64,000 nt of DNA from assembly GCA_023055505.1 (NCBI GenBank), contig JALIRH010000124.1, positions 124,001 through 188,000 of the forward strand, written 5' to 3'. How positions within the stretch are numbered: position 1 is the stretch's first letter; each line of letters begins with the position of its first letter. The position numbers and the translations under genes were made by a program. Under the pieces are notes generated by a model. That model was not told where the DNA came from and did no database searches. It worked only from the letters and a program-made list of their open reading frames with translations. Below, piece after piece: positions 33,315-45,000 of this stretch. The DNA is from Callipepla californica brunnescens (Eukaryota; Chordata; Aves; Galliformes; Odontophoridae).

Positions 33315-34442
33315 TCATCTTTTTGCGCACATTGTAAAATGCAAGGAAGTAACAGCAAAAGCGTTACAACGATCATCGCAATGTAGCACATCATTTTTAA
33401 GATACTGTGGAGCCATCCAGTGAGACCCCCATCCCGAGAATAATTTGTCCAACCAGTCCCAATCCCTCTGTTCCTGCAGTTTCTTCACTCCATCCCGTAT
33501 GGTCTTGATACTTGCTTGAATTGAAACGGAATGTTCTGACAGGTTCATGCAGCACATTCCTTCGAAATCCTCCCAGCCATGGCCTTGCGCCAGAAGTAGG
33601 AAATCAGTAGCAGCGCAATTTTGTGGCGCAGCATGTCTGACACTGTCCGCATCAAGTAAAAGACCTGTTAAAGCTAAACTAGTGGCATTTCCTTGTTTTG
33701 CTAAGCAAGAACCCAGTTTGTTCAGTGTTGCCAAAGCTTTAGCAACAGCAACCTGCGGTGTGAAAAAGGAAACGACTCCTATGGTCTCCCTGTTCCAAAA
33801 CTTCATGTTATCATCACAATCTGATCTGAAGGTGTGGGTCATTCTCCTAAAACGGTGATGAGAATATTTCTTTCTCCACTGCAAGACAGTTGTCTCATTT
33901 CGGGTAAGGATAGTTAAACGCCCGAGACTACATGGCCCACCTCTAATGTAAGAAGGAATGGCAGGCCATGCCCGGTCAGCGCAACTACGGCAAACTCCAT
34001 CTGGTAACTGTAAAGGAGCATTTACTGATTTTGAAAGGCTGGGTGAGGTGTAATTACACCACAGAGTTTGGTTATTGATGGCTGCGTCTACGGGACTGAC
34101 ATCCCATAGTTTGGTTTTATTTTTTCCAGTAGAATGGAATCTCAGGCAGAAGTCCATTTTTATAGATCCTAAGAAATCTATTTCTTGTGGCTCTAATTTG
34201 GCAGACGGAAGATATGGAACCCATCCATCCCAATTATCTACTGAATTTGTGCCAGTAAAGATTGCTCGTGAGGGACCAGGGATTGGCCACTCGTCTATGG
34301 GAAAGCCCACCAAGCGGGTAGAGAAGGGATTTTGCGCAGTTGCAGTGGCTAAGCAAAGTGTTTCCTGATGAGTAATATTAGCAAGTGTAAGCCACACATT
34401 CGTTTTTGGGAGGGTAATAAAACCAGTAGAGAGTCCTGACAT
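33315..34442 (-). pseudogene. env: envelope remnant, alpharetrovirus-like
   Basis: A 375-codon frame covers the later part of the surface subunit (several N-x-S/T sites and Cys residues) and most of the transmembrane subunit ectodomain. It shows the AAPQNCAATDFLLL heptad segment typical of retroviral TM proteins and the avian-type motif ending in GMCC. The first Cys of the expected CX6CC motif is Trp here (codon at 33,573-33,575). The hydrophobic membrane anchor is not in this frame: a hydrophobic stretch corresponding to it reads in a neighbouring frame at about 33,316-33,415, so a frameshift near 33,420 removes it. A stop lies just upstream of the first Met, so the signal peptide and SU start are also lost. 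It resembles the EAV/ALV group. Non-functional. Confidence 0.85.
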
Positions 34443-34474
34443 TTCAAGAAGTCAAGTCCATACAGTAGCTGGTC

Positions 34475-35300
34475 TCATCCTTCCTTGGTTGTGTTTTCAT
34501 CTGTTGTCAACGAAGTCTGTTCCTCCCGGTATGGTTTCACGTTCTTCGCAGGAATCCACCTGGGGCCTTTTCCTGTGGAGACACAAGCATAACCTCTCCC
34601 CCATGTGACAAGAGGATATGGCCCCATTATCATACCTGTTTCTGGGTGGCGAATCAACACCGGAGCCTTGATTCTTCTTTCCAATGTGATATTCGAACTA
34701 AAATGTCGGACTATCGGGGGATTGGTATCTAGCAGAGAAGAATTCAAAAAGTGAAAACATCAAGAGCTTTATGTAGTCGCTCCTCAGGAGGGGAAGCTCC
34801 CATTCCCCCTTTCTGTTGTGCTAATAGACGCTTTAAAGATTGGTGTGACCGCTCAATTGACCTGGAGGGGAATGAGGGATCGCGGTGATGTGCATAATGC
34901 CCCAAGAATCCAGGAAGGCTTTTGTCGCAGCAGAGGTATATGCAGGACCATGATCTGTTTTTAATTGGGAAGGGATACCTAATGTAGCAAAAGCACGCAG
35001 CAAACGCTTGCGAACATCTCGTGCCTTTTCTCCTGTATGACAAGAGGAAAATAAAGCTCCGGAAAAAGTATCAATCGAGGAATGTGTATATTTCAGCTTA
35101 CCAAACCATGGGTAATGTGTGACATCCATTTGCCATAGCTGGAGGCTCTGCAGATCTCTGGGGTTAACCCCCCCTGCTATTGATGGGAAAGAATGCCTCT
35201 GGCAGTCGGGACATACCGCTGTAATGTTTGATGCTTGTTGGGAGGTAAGCCCAGACTGTCGTTTAAGACCTCCAGCATTCTGATGAAAGAAGGAGTGGCT
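34475..35300 (-). pseudogene. pol: integrase remnant in three frames
   Basis: In the viral sense, the HHCC zinc-binding region (HSFFHQ ... CPDC) starts near 35,297 and is open into the catalytic core. The core has QMDVTH (first Asp) and KTDHGPAYTS (second Asp). Near 34,860 the frame shifts; SIERSHQSLKRLL, with the region of the third acidic residue, is in another frame (to 34,744). The C-terminal DNA-binding domain (TWGRGYACVSTG ... RWIPAKNVKPY) is in a third frame at 34,475-34,747. Domain order and motifs identify an ERV class II/alpharetrovirus-like integrase. At least two frameshifts make it non-functional. Confidence 0.9.
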
Positions 35301-35599
35301 AAGTTTAGCTTGCGCTATTCGGTCTGGTAAAACACGGACATATCAGCTTGAGATTCCCTTCTGCCGTGAAACCAGGTAAAGATGTGTGTGAGCGGATGTG
35401 CATTACAAAAGAAGGATGAGTGTGGGAGTCTAAAAAAAAAAAAGTTCCTGGAACAAAATAAACAATGAAGAGTGAGAAATATTGCGTAATATGGATGCTT
35501 CTGCTCGCTGAACAATTCCTGCAACAGAAGCTGAGTCGGTAATAGGATTGAAAGGTGTGGACCATTTCCAAAAAACTCGGACAACAGCAGCTGGTTCCT
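35301..35599 (-). pseudogene. pol: RNase H remnant
   Basis: Between the RT connection domain and the integrase, the - strand encodes FNPITDSASVAGIVQRAEAS, which includes a catalytic Asp, and further on the RSHTSLPG and AEGN motifs that close retroviral RNase H domains. The middle is disturbed by an A/T homopolymer (12 bases at about 35,430) and frame changes. It confirms the order RT-RNase H-integrase. Confidence 0.75.
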
Positions 35600-36529
35600 C
35601 TATTTGTGGAGAACCAGGAACAATTTCAATATCCGAATCCCATTGCTTCTGTTGATTATCCCACCATCAAATAACTGATTTGTGTGATCTTCCAGACCCA
35701 TCCGTAATCTGGTAAGGGCCTGCAGCAGCTGATCACTTCTTTTTGGTGTGGATGTGAAGTGAACATTGAGGTTCAATAGCTTGTGTGACGGTGCGTGGGA
35801 AGTAAGGCTGCCTGTATAGCTTGCCAATGCCATGCTAAAGGCATCTGCTTGCTGATCAAGCCATTGTAAATACACATTTGTCACAGGTAAACAACTAGAG
35901 GAAAAGTCTACCCCTGATAACATCAGCAAGCGCTGCCTAGCTTTGATTCTCAGGGAAGCAAACATCTCATGCTGTGTCAGGATTGTCTTTGTCAACTGGT
36001 TTGGCAAAAAAATCCATTCAATAATGAATAGTGGGTCTGGCCTTTGAAAATCCCACTGAAAAATTAGCGCATGAGGTTGTCGAGCAGGGTTGAGGATCAT
36101 TAGAAAAAAAGGTAACTCCGGGGCACACCGATGAGCTTGTCTGTTAGTGCTAGCTGCAGCAACTTTTTGCAAGGCACTAGCCACTTCAGAGCCAAGACGG
36201 CAGGGAGAGTGTAAATCAGAATCCCCTTTCAGTAGTTCCAAAAGAGGATACAAGTCTGCATTAGAGATACCCAAGAGCGCTCAGACCCAGTTAATTGATC
36301 CCAACCATTTTTGTACATCGTGTCAATTTTTCACATCAGTTTGTCTTTGTAAGGGCTAGGGAATGATAGTCTGGGCTCTGATGCACCAGCCTAAATATTT
36401 CCATGGTGATATTTTCTGCATTTTTTCAGGCGCAATACAGAAACCTGCCGAATTAACAGCAGTTGTAAGGAGGGCTACTGCTTCCTCCATGATCTCGTGA
36501 TGTTGCGCGGTTACTAAGATGTCGTCCAT
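35600..36529 (-). pseudogene. pol: RT palm end, thumb and connection domain
   Basis: Just after the stop in the catalytic box, the frame continues MDDILVTAQ, then the thumb. A 225-codon open stretch (36,274-35,600) begins MGISNADLYPLLELLKGDSD, a conserved stretch of class II ERV reverse transcriptases, and runs through the connection domain. It ends at a stop just before RNase H. Part of one broken pol gene. Confidence 0.85.
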
Positions 36530-37101
36530 CTAATGATACAATAAAACATTTGGCATTGTGTCTGGAATGGGGCTAAGCACTTTAGCTACATACCACTGAC
36601 AAATGGTGGGGCTATTTTTCATTCCTTGTGGCAGCACAACCCACTGGTATCTCTGCAACAGGGCTTGCATGTTGATGCTTGGAACTGAAAAAGCAAATGG
36701 AGGGGCATCCTCAGGGTGTAATGGACTATTAAAAAAGCAGTCTTGAAGATCAGTGCCAGTCAAATGCCAGTCTCGGGGAATCATAGTGGGTGACAGGAGG
36801 CCTGGTTGAAGGGCTCCCATATTTTCCATAGCATCATTCATTTTTCTGAGGTCATGGAACAAGCGCCATTGACCAGTTTGTTTCCTAATGACAAATCCAG
36901 GTGAGTTCCAAGGATTAGTGGAGGTACAGTATGTCCTTTTGCTAATTGTTCCGCTACCAAGTCTTGGAGGGCGCCAAGTTTTTCTAGCGGAAGGGGCCAT
37001 TGATCCACCCATCTAGGGGTATCTGTTTTCCATATTAGCTTAAGGGCGTCGCACCTCTCAATGGCCCCTCCCGAAAATCTGACTTGATAGTGACTCCCCA
37101 C
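36530..37101 (-). pseudogene. pol: RT N-terminal half, stop in the YMDD box
   Basis: Two overlapping frames (37,101-36,838 and 37,012-36,530) carry the start of RT (LIWKTDTP ... QWPLPLEKL) and then the fingers-palm part with WRLFHDLRKMND, TGTDLQDCFF (catalytic Asp) and LPQGMKNSP. LPQGM is typical of class II (betaretro/alpharetro-like) elements, unlike LPQGW in the ERV at the window start. The frames switch near 36,940. At 36,530-36,532 a TAG replaces the Tyr codon of the YMDD catalytic box, leaving MDD after the stop. Confidence 0.9.
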
Positions 37102-37270
37102 TGAACCATAACATCAGGGCCCCATAAATATCATCGGAATTGGCAACACAAACGGTTTGATAGTAGCTACCCGATCTTCAGGTCCTCTGATTGGAATGAA
37201 CTCAGCACTTTGCTGGCTGTTCCTTGCACCTCCCACCCCAGCTAATGTATGGGATGATTTGTATGATGTA
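37081..37270 (-). pseudogene. pol: end of retroviral protease, at the ERV/telomere-repeat junction
   Basis: On the - strand this reads SSHTLAGVGGARNSQQSAEFIPIRG ending at MIFMGP and VQWGVTI, the C-terminal part of a class II ERV protease domain leading into RT. At about 37,255-37,275 viral similarity ends and CCCTAA-type repeat begins, so gag, most of the protease and the 5' LTR are absent. The same ~190 bp is copied at the start of macrosatellite units 2-4. Confidence 0.75.
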
Positions 37271-40200
37271 ACCCAAAACCAAACCCCAGGCCTACCCCTT
37301 CTCTCACCCTGACACTCCAACCAAACCTCCGCCTAAACCTAACCCTAATATCTAAGCCTAAGCCTAACCCTTCCAATTGCCCTAGCCCTAACACTAACCC
37401 TTTTCCTATACCTAACCCTGACCTCAACCCTGATCCTAACCTTTCCCTAACCCTAACACCAACCCGTAACATCATTTGAATCCTAATCCTATTCCAAACC
37501 TTAACCCTATCCCAAGGCCTAACCCTACTCTGACCTTTACACTCCAACTAACCCAACCTCGATCAAGAAATACAAATGGAATCCTAAACCTAAACCTAAA
37601 CCTAAACCTACTGCTAACACCACAAGTCAGCCTACTTTTCTCCCTAAATCTAATCATAAATCTCAAAAAATCTTTGTCCCTAACCCTAATCATAAATCCA
37701 GTCCAAACTCTGAAACTTTCCCAAAACCTATCCCTATTCCTAACACTTACTCTTACCCTAAGTCTATCCCTAACACTAACCCTTCTCCCAGACACAACCC
37801 TAAAGCCAACACTAATCCTAACCTAATCTTTATCCTAATCCTAAACCTAATCCTAACTCTTACCCTAATTCTAACTCTACCCTAACCCTAACTCTGACCC
37901 TCAAGCCAAACCCACATTTAAGCACAACCCTAATCCCGACACCTAGCATCAGATTACCACAACCCTAACGGAACCCTAACCCTAACACTAATGCTATGAC
38001 TATCCCAAACCCTAACCCAAGTACTAGACCAAACCATACCCCTATCCCTCACTCTAAAACTAACAACCCTAACTAAACTCTAACCGTAACCCTATCCCTA
38101 ATACTAACACTAATCATCTTTTAAACACCAATGTTATTCCTATTCCTAAACCTTACCCAATCTCCAAATGAAATCCAAGGCCGGTGCCTTCTCACACCCT
38201 AACGATCAAACCAAACCTACATCTAAACCTAACCCTAAATCCAATCTTTACCCTAAACCATACACTTGCCCTGGCCTTAACACTAACCCTTTCCCTATAC
38301 CTAACCCTAACCCTAACCTTAACACTAATTTGAGGCCTATCCCTAGTAGGAACCCAAAACCTAATTGGAATCTGAATCCTGTTCTTAACCTTAACCCTAA
38401 CACGACTTAACTCTACTCTGACCCTAAAAGTCAAATGAACCCTACTCCTTACCCTAAACCTCAATCTAAACCTAAACCTAACCCTAAACCTAAACTTCAC
38501 AAGAACACTCAACCTAATCCTAGCACTAACCTAAACTAAAACTAAAACAACTTTTTTGCTAACCCTAATCCTAAATCTAACCCTAACCCCAAAACTCCCC
38601 CAAACCTGACCCTAAACCTAATCCACTCCAAAATCCTTACCCTAACCCTAACCCCAAACACCCTAATACTAGAACTAAAGCAATCCTTCACCCTAACCCT
38701 AAAACTAACAATTTAACTTTGACCCTAAAACTCAAATTCACCCTACATACACTTTATGCTACCTAGGTTAGGGTCAGGCTCAATCTGGGTTTTGTGTTGG
38801 GGTCAAAGGGATAGGGTTAGGGTAGAGTTCGAGTTAGGATGAAGGTAATGCTTACAGATATGTTTAGAGAATGGAACAGGGTTAGGGTTAAGGTTAGGGT
38901 AAGGTTGAAGGTTAGGCTCAGGGACAGATTTAGGGTTAGAGTTTGGGTTCCTTTTAGGTTTAGGGATAGGGTTAGGGTATGGTTAGGTATTGTACAACGC
39001 TAAGTGTTAGCTTCTGGGTAAGGGATAGGGTTAGGGTAAGGGTTAGATTCAGGGTTAGGGTTAGCATTAGCATCATTGTTAGGGTTATGGTAAGAGTTAG
39101 GATAGGGAATGGGATACAGTTAGGGTAAGGGTTAGGAATAGGGTTAGGGTTACATTAAGGTTAGGGTTAGTGTTTGGATCAGGGGTAGGGTTAGGAATAA
39201 AGTTAGAGTAAGGGCTAGGATTAGGGTTAGGGTTAGGGTAGGGATACGGTTAGGGTAGAGTTAAGGTTAGGGTAGGGTTAGGGTTAGGGTAGGGGTTAGG
39301 GATAGGGTTAGGGTTAGGGTTAGGGTTAGGTTAGGGTTTGGGTTATGGTAAGAGTTAGGATAGGGATTGTGATACGGTTAGGGTAAGGGTTAGGAATAGG
39401 GATAGGGTTTGATTAGGGTAAGGGTTATTGTTTGGATTAGGGGTAGGGTTACGAATAAAGTTAGAGTTAGGGCTAGGATTAGGGTTAGGGTTCGGGATTG
39501 GATTAGTGTTAGGGTAAGGAATAAAGTTAGAGTTAGTGTTAGGATTAGGGTTAGGGTAAAGTAGGGTTAGGGGTAGGGTTAGGGTTAGGGTTAGGGTTAG
39601 GGTTAGGGTTAGGGTTAGGGTTAGGGTTAGGGTTAGGGTTTGGGTTAGGCTAGGGTTAGGGTAAGGGTTAGGGTTAGGATAAGAATTAGGATAGGGATTG
39701 TGATACAGTTAAGGTAAGGGTTAGGAATTAGGGTTAGGGTTAGGGTTAGGATTAGGGTTAGGGTTAGGGTTAGGATTAGGGTTAGGGTTAAGGTTAGAGT
39801 TAGGGTTAGGGTTAGGGTTAGGGTTAGGGTTAGGGTTAGCGTTAGGGTTAGGTAAGTGTTAGGGTTAGGGTTAGGGTTAGGTAAGGGTTAGGGTTAGGGT
39901 AAGAATTAGGATAGGGATTGTGATACAGTTAAGGTAAGGGTTAGGAATTAGGGTTAGGGTTAGGGTTAGGTTTAGGTTTAGGTTTAGGGTTAGGGTTAGG
40001 GTTAGGGTTAGGGTTAATGTAGTTTAGGGCTAGGGTTATGGTTAGGGTTAGGATAGGGTTAATGTAGGGTTAGGGTTAGTGCTAGGAATCAATTTGGAGG
40101 AAGGAAAAGGTATAGGAATTGGTTCATTGTTAGCGTTAGTCTTCAGGGTTAGGGTTCGGATTTAGCACTATGTTTCAGGTTCCTTTTAGGTTTAGTGATA

Positions 40201-41893
40201 AGGATTAGGGGTACGTTTAGGTATTGTACAATGCTAAGTGTTAGCTTCTGGGTGGGGGTTGGAGTTAGATTAAGGGTGAGGGTTAGGGTTAGGACTAGAT
40301 TTAGGATTAGGTTTAGGAATAGGTTTTCTTTGATTGTTAGGGTGAGAGAAAGGTTAGGCCTTGGGTTTGTTTTTGGAATAGTTTTGGGTTTCAGAATAGG
40401 AATTGGGTTAGTATTTGGAATCTGATTGCTTTAGTATTAGTGTTAGGGTGGGGGTTAGAAGTTAGGTGAGCGTTGTGGTAATCTAATGCTTTGTGTTAGG
40501 CTTAGGGTTGGGCTTTTACTTGAGGTTGGTGTTAGGGTCAGCTTTAGTTTGAAGGTAGATTTAGAGTTTAAATTGTGGTCATGCTTGGGATTAGTTTTAG
40601 AGTTAGGGTAAGATTTAGGTTTCCTTTCAGTGTTAGGCTGTGAGAATTGTAGGCTTTGTGTTTTTGGGTTTGTGTTGGGTTTAGGAATTGGAATAGTGTT
40701 TGGGATAGTATTAGCGTTAAGGCTGGGGTTAGAGTTAGGTGATGGCTGTGGTAATCTAATGCTTTGTGTTAGGTTTAGGGTTGGGCTTCCATCTGGGGTT
40801 GGTTTTAAGGTCCCATTTAGATTTCAGGAAGAATTGGAGTTCAATTGAGGTAACGGTTAGGATTAGATTTAGGGTTCTGATAAGGGTTAGGTTAGGGTTA
40901 GGGTTTGGTTCCAAGTTGTTTTTAGGGTTAGGGTTAACGTTAGGTTTCAGGATAGGGTTAGGAATATAGCTAGGTGTTTGTTAGGTAAGGTTTAGTCCTG
41001 GGGTTTCAGTTCGGGTTAGGTGAAGCGTTAGTTTTACAGTTAGAAGACATGTTAGGGTTAGGGTTAGGTTTTGGTGTAGATTTAGGTTTAGGGTAAGGGT
41101 TAGGGATGTAGATGAAGGTTTAGTGGAAGGGGTAGGGTTCTCTTTAGTTTTAGGACCAGGGAAGGGTCCTAAAAGGGCCTTGGCTAAGGGTGAGTTTTAG
41201 TATTTGATTTAGCGTTGCGTTCAGGTCTAGGTTAGTTTGAGTGTCAGGCTGAGAGAAGGGGTAGGCCTTGGGTTTGGTTCTGGCTTAGTGTTAGGTTTAG
41301 GAATAGGAATAGTTTTGGTGTTTGGATTGGGTTTGGGGTTAGTAGTAGGGATTGGATTGGGGTTAGTGTTAGGTGAGATCTGCGGTAATCTGATGCTTTC
41401 TTTGAGGCTTGAGGTTTGAGCTTAAACGTGGTGTTGGTTTTAGGGTAGGATTTAGGGCTAGGGTTTGGTTGAGGGTAGCATTAGGTTTAGGTTTAGGGGA
41501 AGGGTTTTGGTTAGGGTAGAGGTTCGAATTCTGGTTTGGGTTAGGAATAGGGTTCTGGACAAGGTAAGGATTTAGTCCTAGGTTTCCAGTTAGGGTAAGG
41601 TGAAGTGCTGGTGTTCTAGTTAGGAGAAGAGTTAGGTTGAGGTTTCGGGTTAGGTTTTTTTGTCGATTTAGGTTTTAGGTAAGGGGTAGATTTTAGACAA
41701 CATGAGCTTTCTGGTCAGAGTAGGGTTAGGCCTTAGAATATGGATAAGATTAGGATAAATGTAGGGTTAGTTTCGGGTTTAGGTTAGTTTGAGTGTTAGG
41801 CTGAGAGAAGGGGAGGGCCTTGGGTTTGGGTTTGGTTTAGGGTTAAGATAAGGTTTAGGAATAGGAGTAGGTTTGGGGTTTGGATTGGGTTTG
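37081..41893. repeat. macrosatellite unit 1 (4,813 bp)
   Basis: Order: ~190 bp of ERV protease/RT border, CCCTAA-strand degenerate telomere-like repeat to about 38,750, a strand switch, then TTAGGG-strand repeat to 41,893. The unit ends GGATTGGGTTTG, where the next begins GACTTGATAG. It is about 400 bp shorter than the other units because an expanded block of near-perfect TTAGGG is missing, and it differs from them at shared sites (for example GATCAAGAAA against GATCAATAAA). No gene is seen. Confidence 0.95.
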
Positions 41894-42083
41894 GACTTGA
41901 TAGTGACTCCCCACTGAACCATAACATCAGGGCCCCATAAATATCATCGGAATTGGCAACACAAACGGTTTGATAGTAGCTACCCGATCTTCAGGTCCTC
42001 TGATTGGAATGAACTCAGCACTTTGCTGGCTGTTCCTTGCACCTCCCACCCCAGCTAATGTATGGGATGATTTGTATGATGTA
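41894..42083 (-). pseudogene. ERV protease fragment in macrosatellite unit 2
   Basis: Copy of 37,081-37,270, abutting TTAGGG-type repeat on the left and CCCTAA-type repeat on the right. It keeps the same truncated protease reading on the - strand. Confidence 0.9.
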
Positions 42084-45000
42084 ACCCAAAACCAAACCCC
42101 AGGCCTACCCCTTCTCTCACCCTGACACTCGAACCAAACCTCCGCCTAAACCTAACCCTAATATCTAAGCCTAAGCCTAACCCTTCCAATTGCCCTAGCC
42201 CTAACACTAACCCTTTTCCTATACCTAACCCTGACCTCAACCCTGATCCTAACCTTTCCCTAACCCTAACACCAACCCGTAACATCATTTGAATCCTAAT
42301 CCTATTCCAAACCTTAACCCTATCCCAAGGCCTAACCCTACTCTGACCTTTACACTCCAACTAACCCAACCTCGATCAATAAATACAAATGGAATCCTAA
42401 ACCTAAACCTAAACCTAAACCTAAACCTACTGCTAACACCACAAGTCAGCCTACTTTTCTCCCTAAATCTAATCATAAATCTCAAAAAATCTTTGTCCCT
42501 AACCCTAATCATAAATCCAGTCCAAACTCTGAAACTTTCCCAAAACCTATGCCTATTCCTAACACTTACTCTTACCCTAAGTCTATCCCTAACACTAACC
42601 CTTCTCCCAGACACAACCCTAAAGCCAACACTAATCCTAACCTAATCTTTATCCTAATCCTAAACCTAATCCTAACTCTTACCCTAATTCTAACTCTACC
42701 CTAACCCTAACTCTGACCCTCAAGCCAAACCCACATTTAAGCACAACCCTAATCCCGACACCTAGCATCAGATTACCACAACCCTAACGGAACCCTAACC
42801 CTAACACTAATGCTATGACTATCCCAAACCCTAACCCAAGTACTAGACCAAACCATACCCCTATCCCTCACTCTAAAACTAACAACCCTAACTAAACTCT
42901 AACCGTAACCCTATCCCTAATACTAACACTAATCATCTTTTAAACACCAATGTTATTCCTATTCCTAAACCTTACCCAATCTCCAAATGAAATCCAAGGC
43001 CGGTGCCTTCTCACACCCTAACGATCAAACCAAACCTACATCTAAACCTAACCCTAAATCCAATCTTTACCCTAAACCATACACTTGCCCTGGCCTTAAC
43101 ACTAACCCTTTCCCTATACCTAACCCTAACCCTAACCTTAACACTAATTTGAGGCCTATCCCTAGTAGGAACCCAAAACCTAATTGGAATCTGAATCCTG
43201 TTCTTAACCTTAACCCTAACACGACTTAACTCTACTCTGACCCTAAAAGTCAAATGAACCCTACTCCTTACCCTAAACCTCAATCTAAACCTAAACCTAA
43301 CCCTAAACCTAAACTTCACAAGAACACTCAACCTAATCCTAGCACTAACCTAAACTAAAACTAAAACAACTTTTTTGCTAACCCTAATCCTAAATCTAAC
43401 CCTAACCCCAAAACTCCCCCAAACCTGACCCTAAACCTAATCCACTCCAAAATCCTTACCCTAACCCTAACCCCAAACACCCTAATACTAGAACTAAAGC
43501 AATCCTTCACCCTAACCCTAAAACTAACAATTTAACTTTGACCCTAAAACTCAAATTCACCCTACATACACTTGATGCTACCTAGGTTAGGGTCAGGCTC
43601 AATCTGGGTATTGTGTTGGGGTCAAAGGGATAGGGTTAGGGTAGAGTTCGAGTTAGGATGAAGGTAATGCTTACAGATATGTTTAGAGAATGGAACAGGG
43701 TTAGGGTTAAGGTTAGGGTAAGGTTGAAGGTTAGGCTCAGGGACAGATTTAGGGTTAGAGTTTGGGTTCCTTTTAGGTTTAGGGATAGGGTTAGGGTACG
43801 GTTAGGTATTGTACAACGCTAAGTGTTAGCTTCTGGGTAAGGGATAGGGTTAGGGTAAGGGTTAGATTCAGGGTTAGGGTTAGCATTAGCATCATTGTTA
43901 GGGTTATGGTAAGAGTTAGGATAGGGAATGGGATACAGTTAGGGTAAGGGTTAGGAATAGGGTTAGGGTTACATTAAGGTTAGGGTTAGTGTTTGGATCA
44001 GGGGTAGGGTTAGGAATAAAGTTAGAGTAAGGGCTAGGATTAGGGTTAGGGTTAGGGTAGGGATACGGTTAGGGTAGAGTTAAGGTTAGGGTAGGGTTAG
44101 GGTTAGGGTAGGGGTTAGGGATAGGGTTAGGGTTAGGGTTAGGGTTAGGTTAGGGTTTGGGTTATGGTAAGAGTTAGGATAGGGATTGTGATACGGTTAG
44201 GGTAAGGGTTAGGAATAGGGATAGGGTGTGATTAGGGTAAGGGTTATTGTTTGGATTAGGGGTAGGGTTACGAATAAAGTTAGAGTTAGGGCTAGGATTA
44301 GGGTTAGGGTTCGGGATTGGATTAGTGTTAGGGTAAGGAATAAAGTTAGAGTTAGTGTTAGGATTAGGGTTAGGGTAAAGTAGGGTTAGGGGTAGGGTTA
44401 GGGTTAGGGTTAGGGTTAGGGTTAGGGTAGGGTTAGGGTTAGGGTTTGGGTTAGGCTAGGGTTAGGGTAAGTGTTAGGGTAAGGGTTAGGGTTAGGGTTA
44501 GGGTTAGGGTTAGGGTAGGGTTAGGGTTAGGGTTAGGGTTAGGGTTAGGGTTAGGGTAGGGTTAGGGTTAGGGTTAGGGTTAAGGTTAAATTTATTGTTA
44601 GGGTTAGGGTTAGGGTTAGGGTTAGGGTTAGGGTTGGGGTTAGGGTTAGGGTTAGGGTTAGGGTTAGGGTATGCTTAGGGTTAGGGTAAAATTAGGGTTA
44701 GGGTTAGTGTTAGGGTTAGGGTTGTGGTTAGGGTTAGGGTTAGGGTTAGGGTTAGGGTTAGGGTTAGGGTTACGGTTACGGTTAGGGTTAGGGTTAGGGT
44801 TAGGGTTAGGGTTAGGTAAGGGTTAGGGTTAGGGTAAGAATTAGGATAGGGATTGTGATACAGTTAAGGTAAGGGTTAGGAATTAGAGTTAGGGTTAGGG
44901 TTAGGATTAGGGTTAGGGTTAGGTTAGGGTTAGGGTTAGGGTTAAGGTTAGAGTTAGAGTTAGGGTTAGGGTTAGGGTTAGGTAAGGGTTAGGGTTAGGG

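Larger units (their letters stand above)
32902..37270 (-). mobile_element. degraded class II ERV, 5'-truncated
   Basis: In - strand order: end of protease, RT, RNase H, integrase, env, polypurine tract and 3' LTR. Stops, frameshifts and residue losses affect every gene. The 5' end was lost at the junction with the telomere-like macrosatellite. The class II pol and alpharetrovirus-like env place it with avian EAV/ALV-related elements (family level only). Confidence 0.9.
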
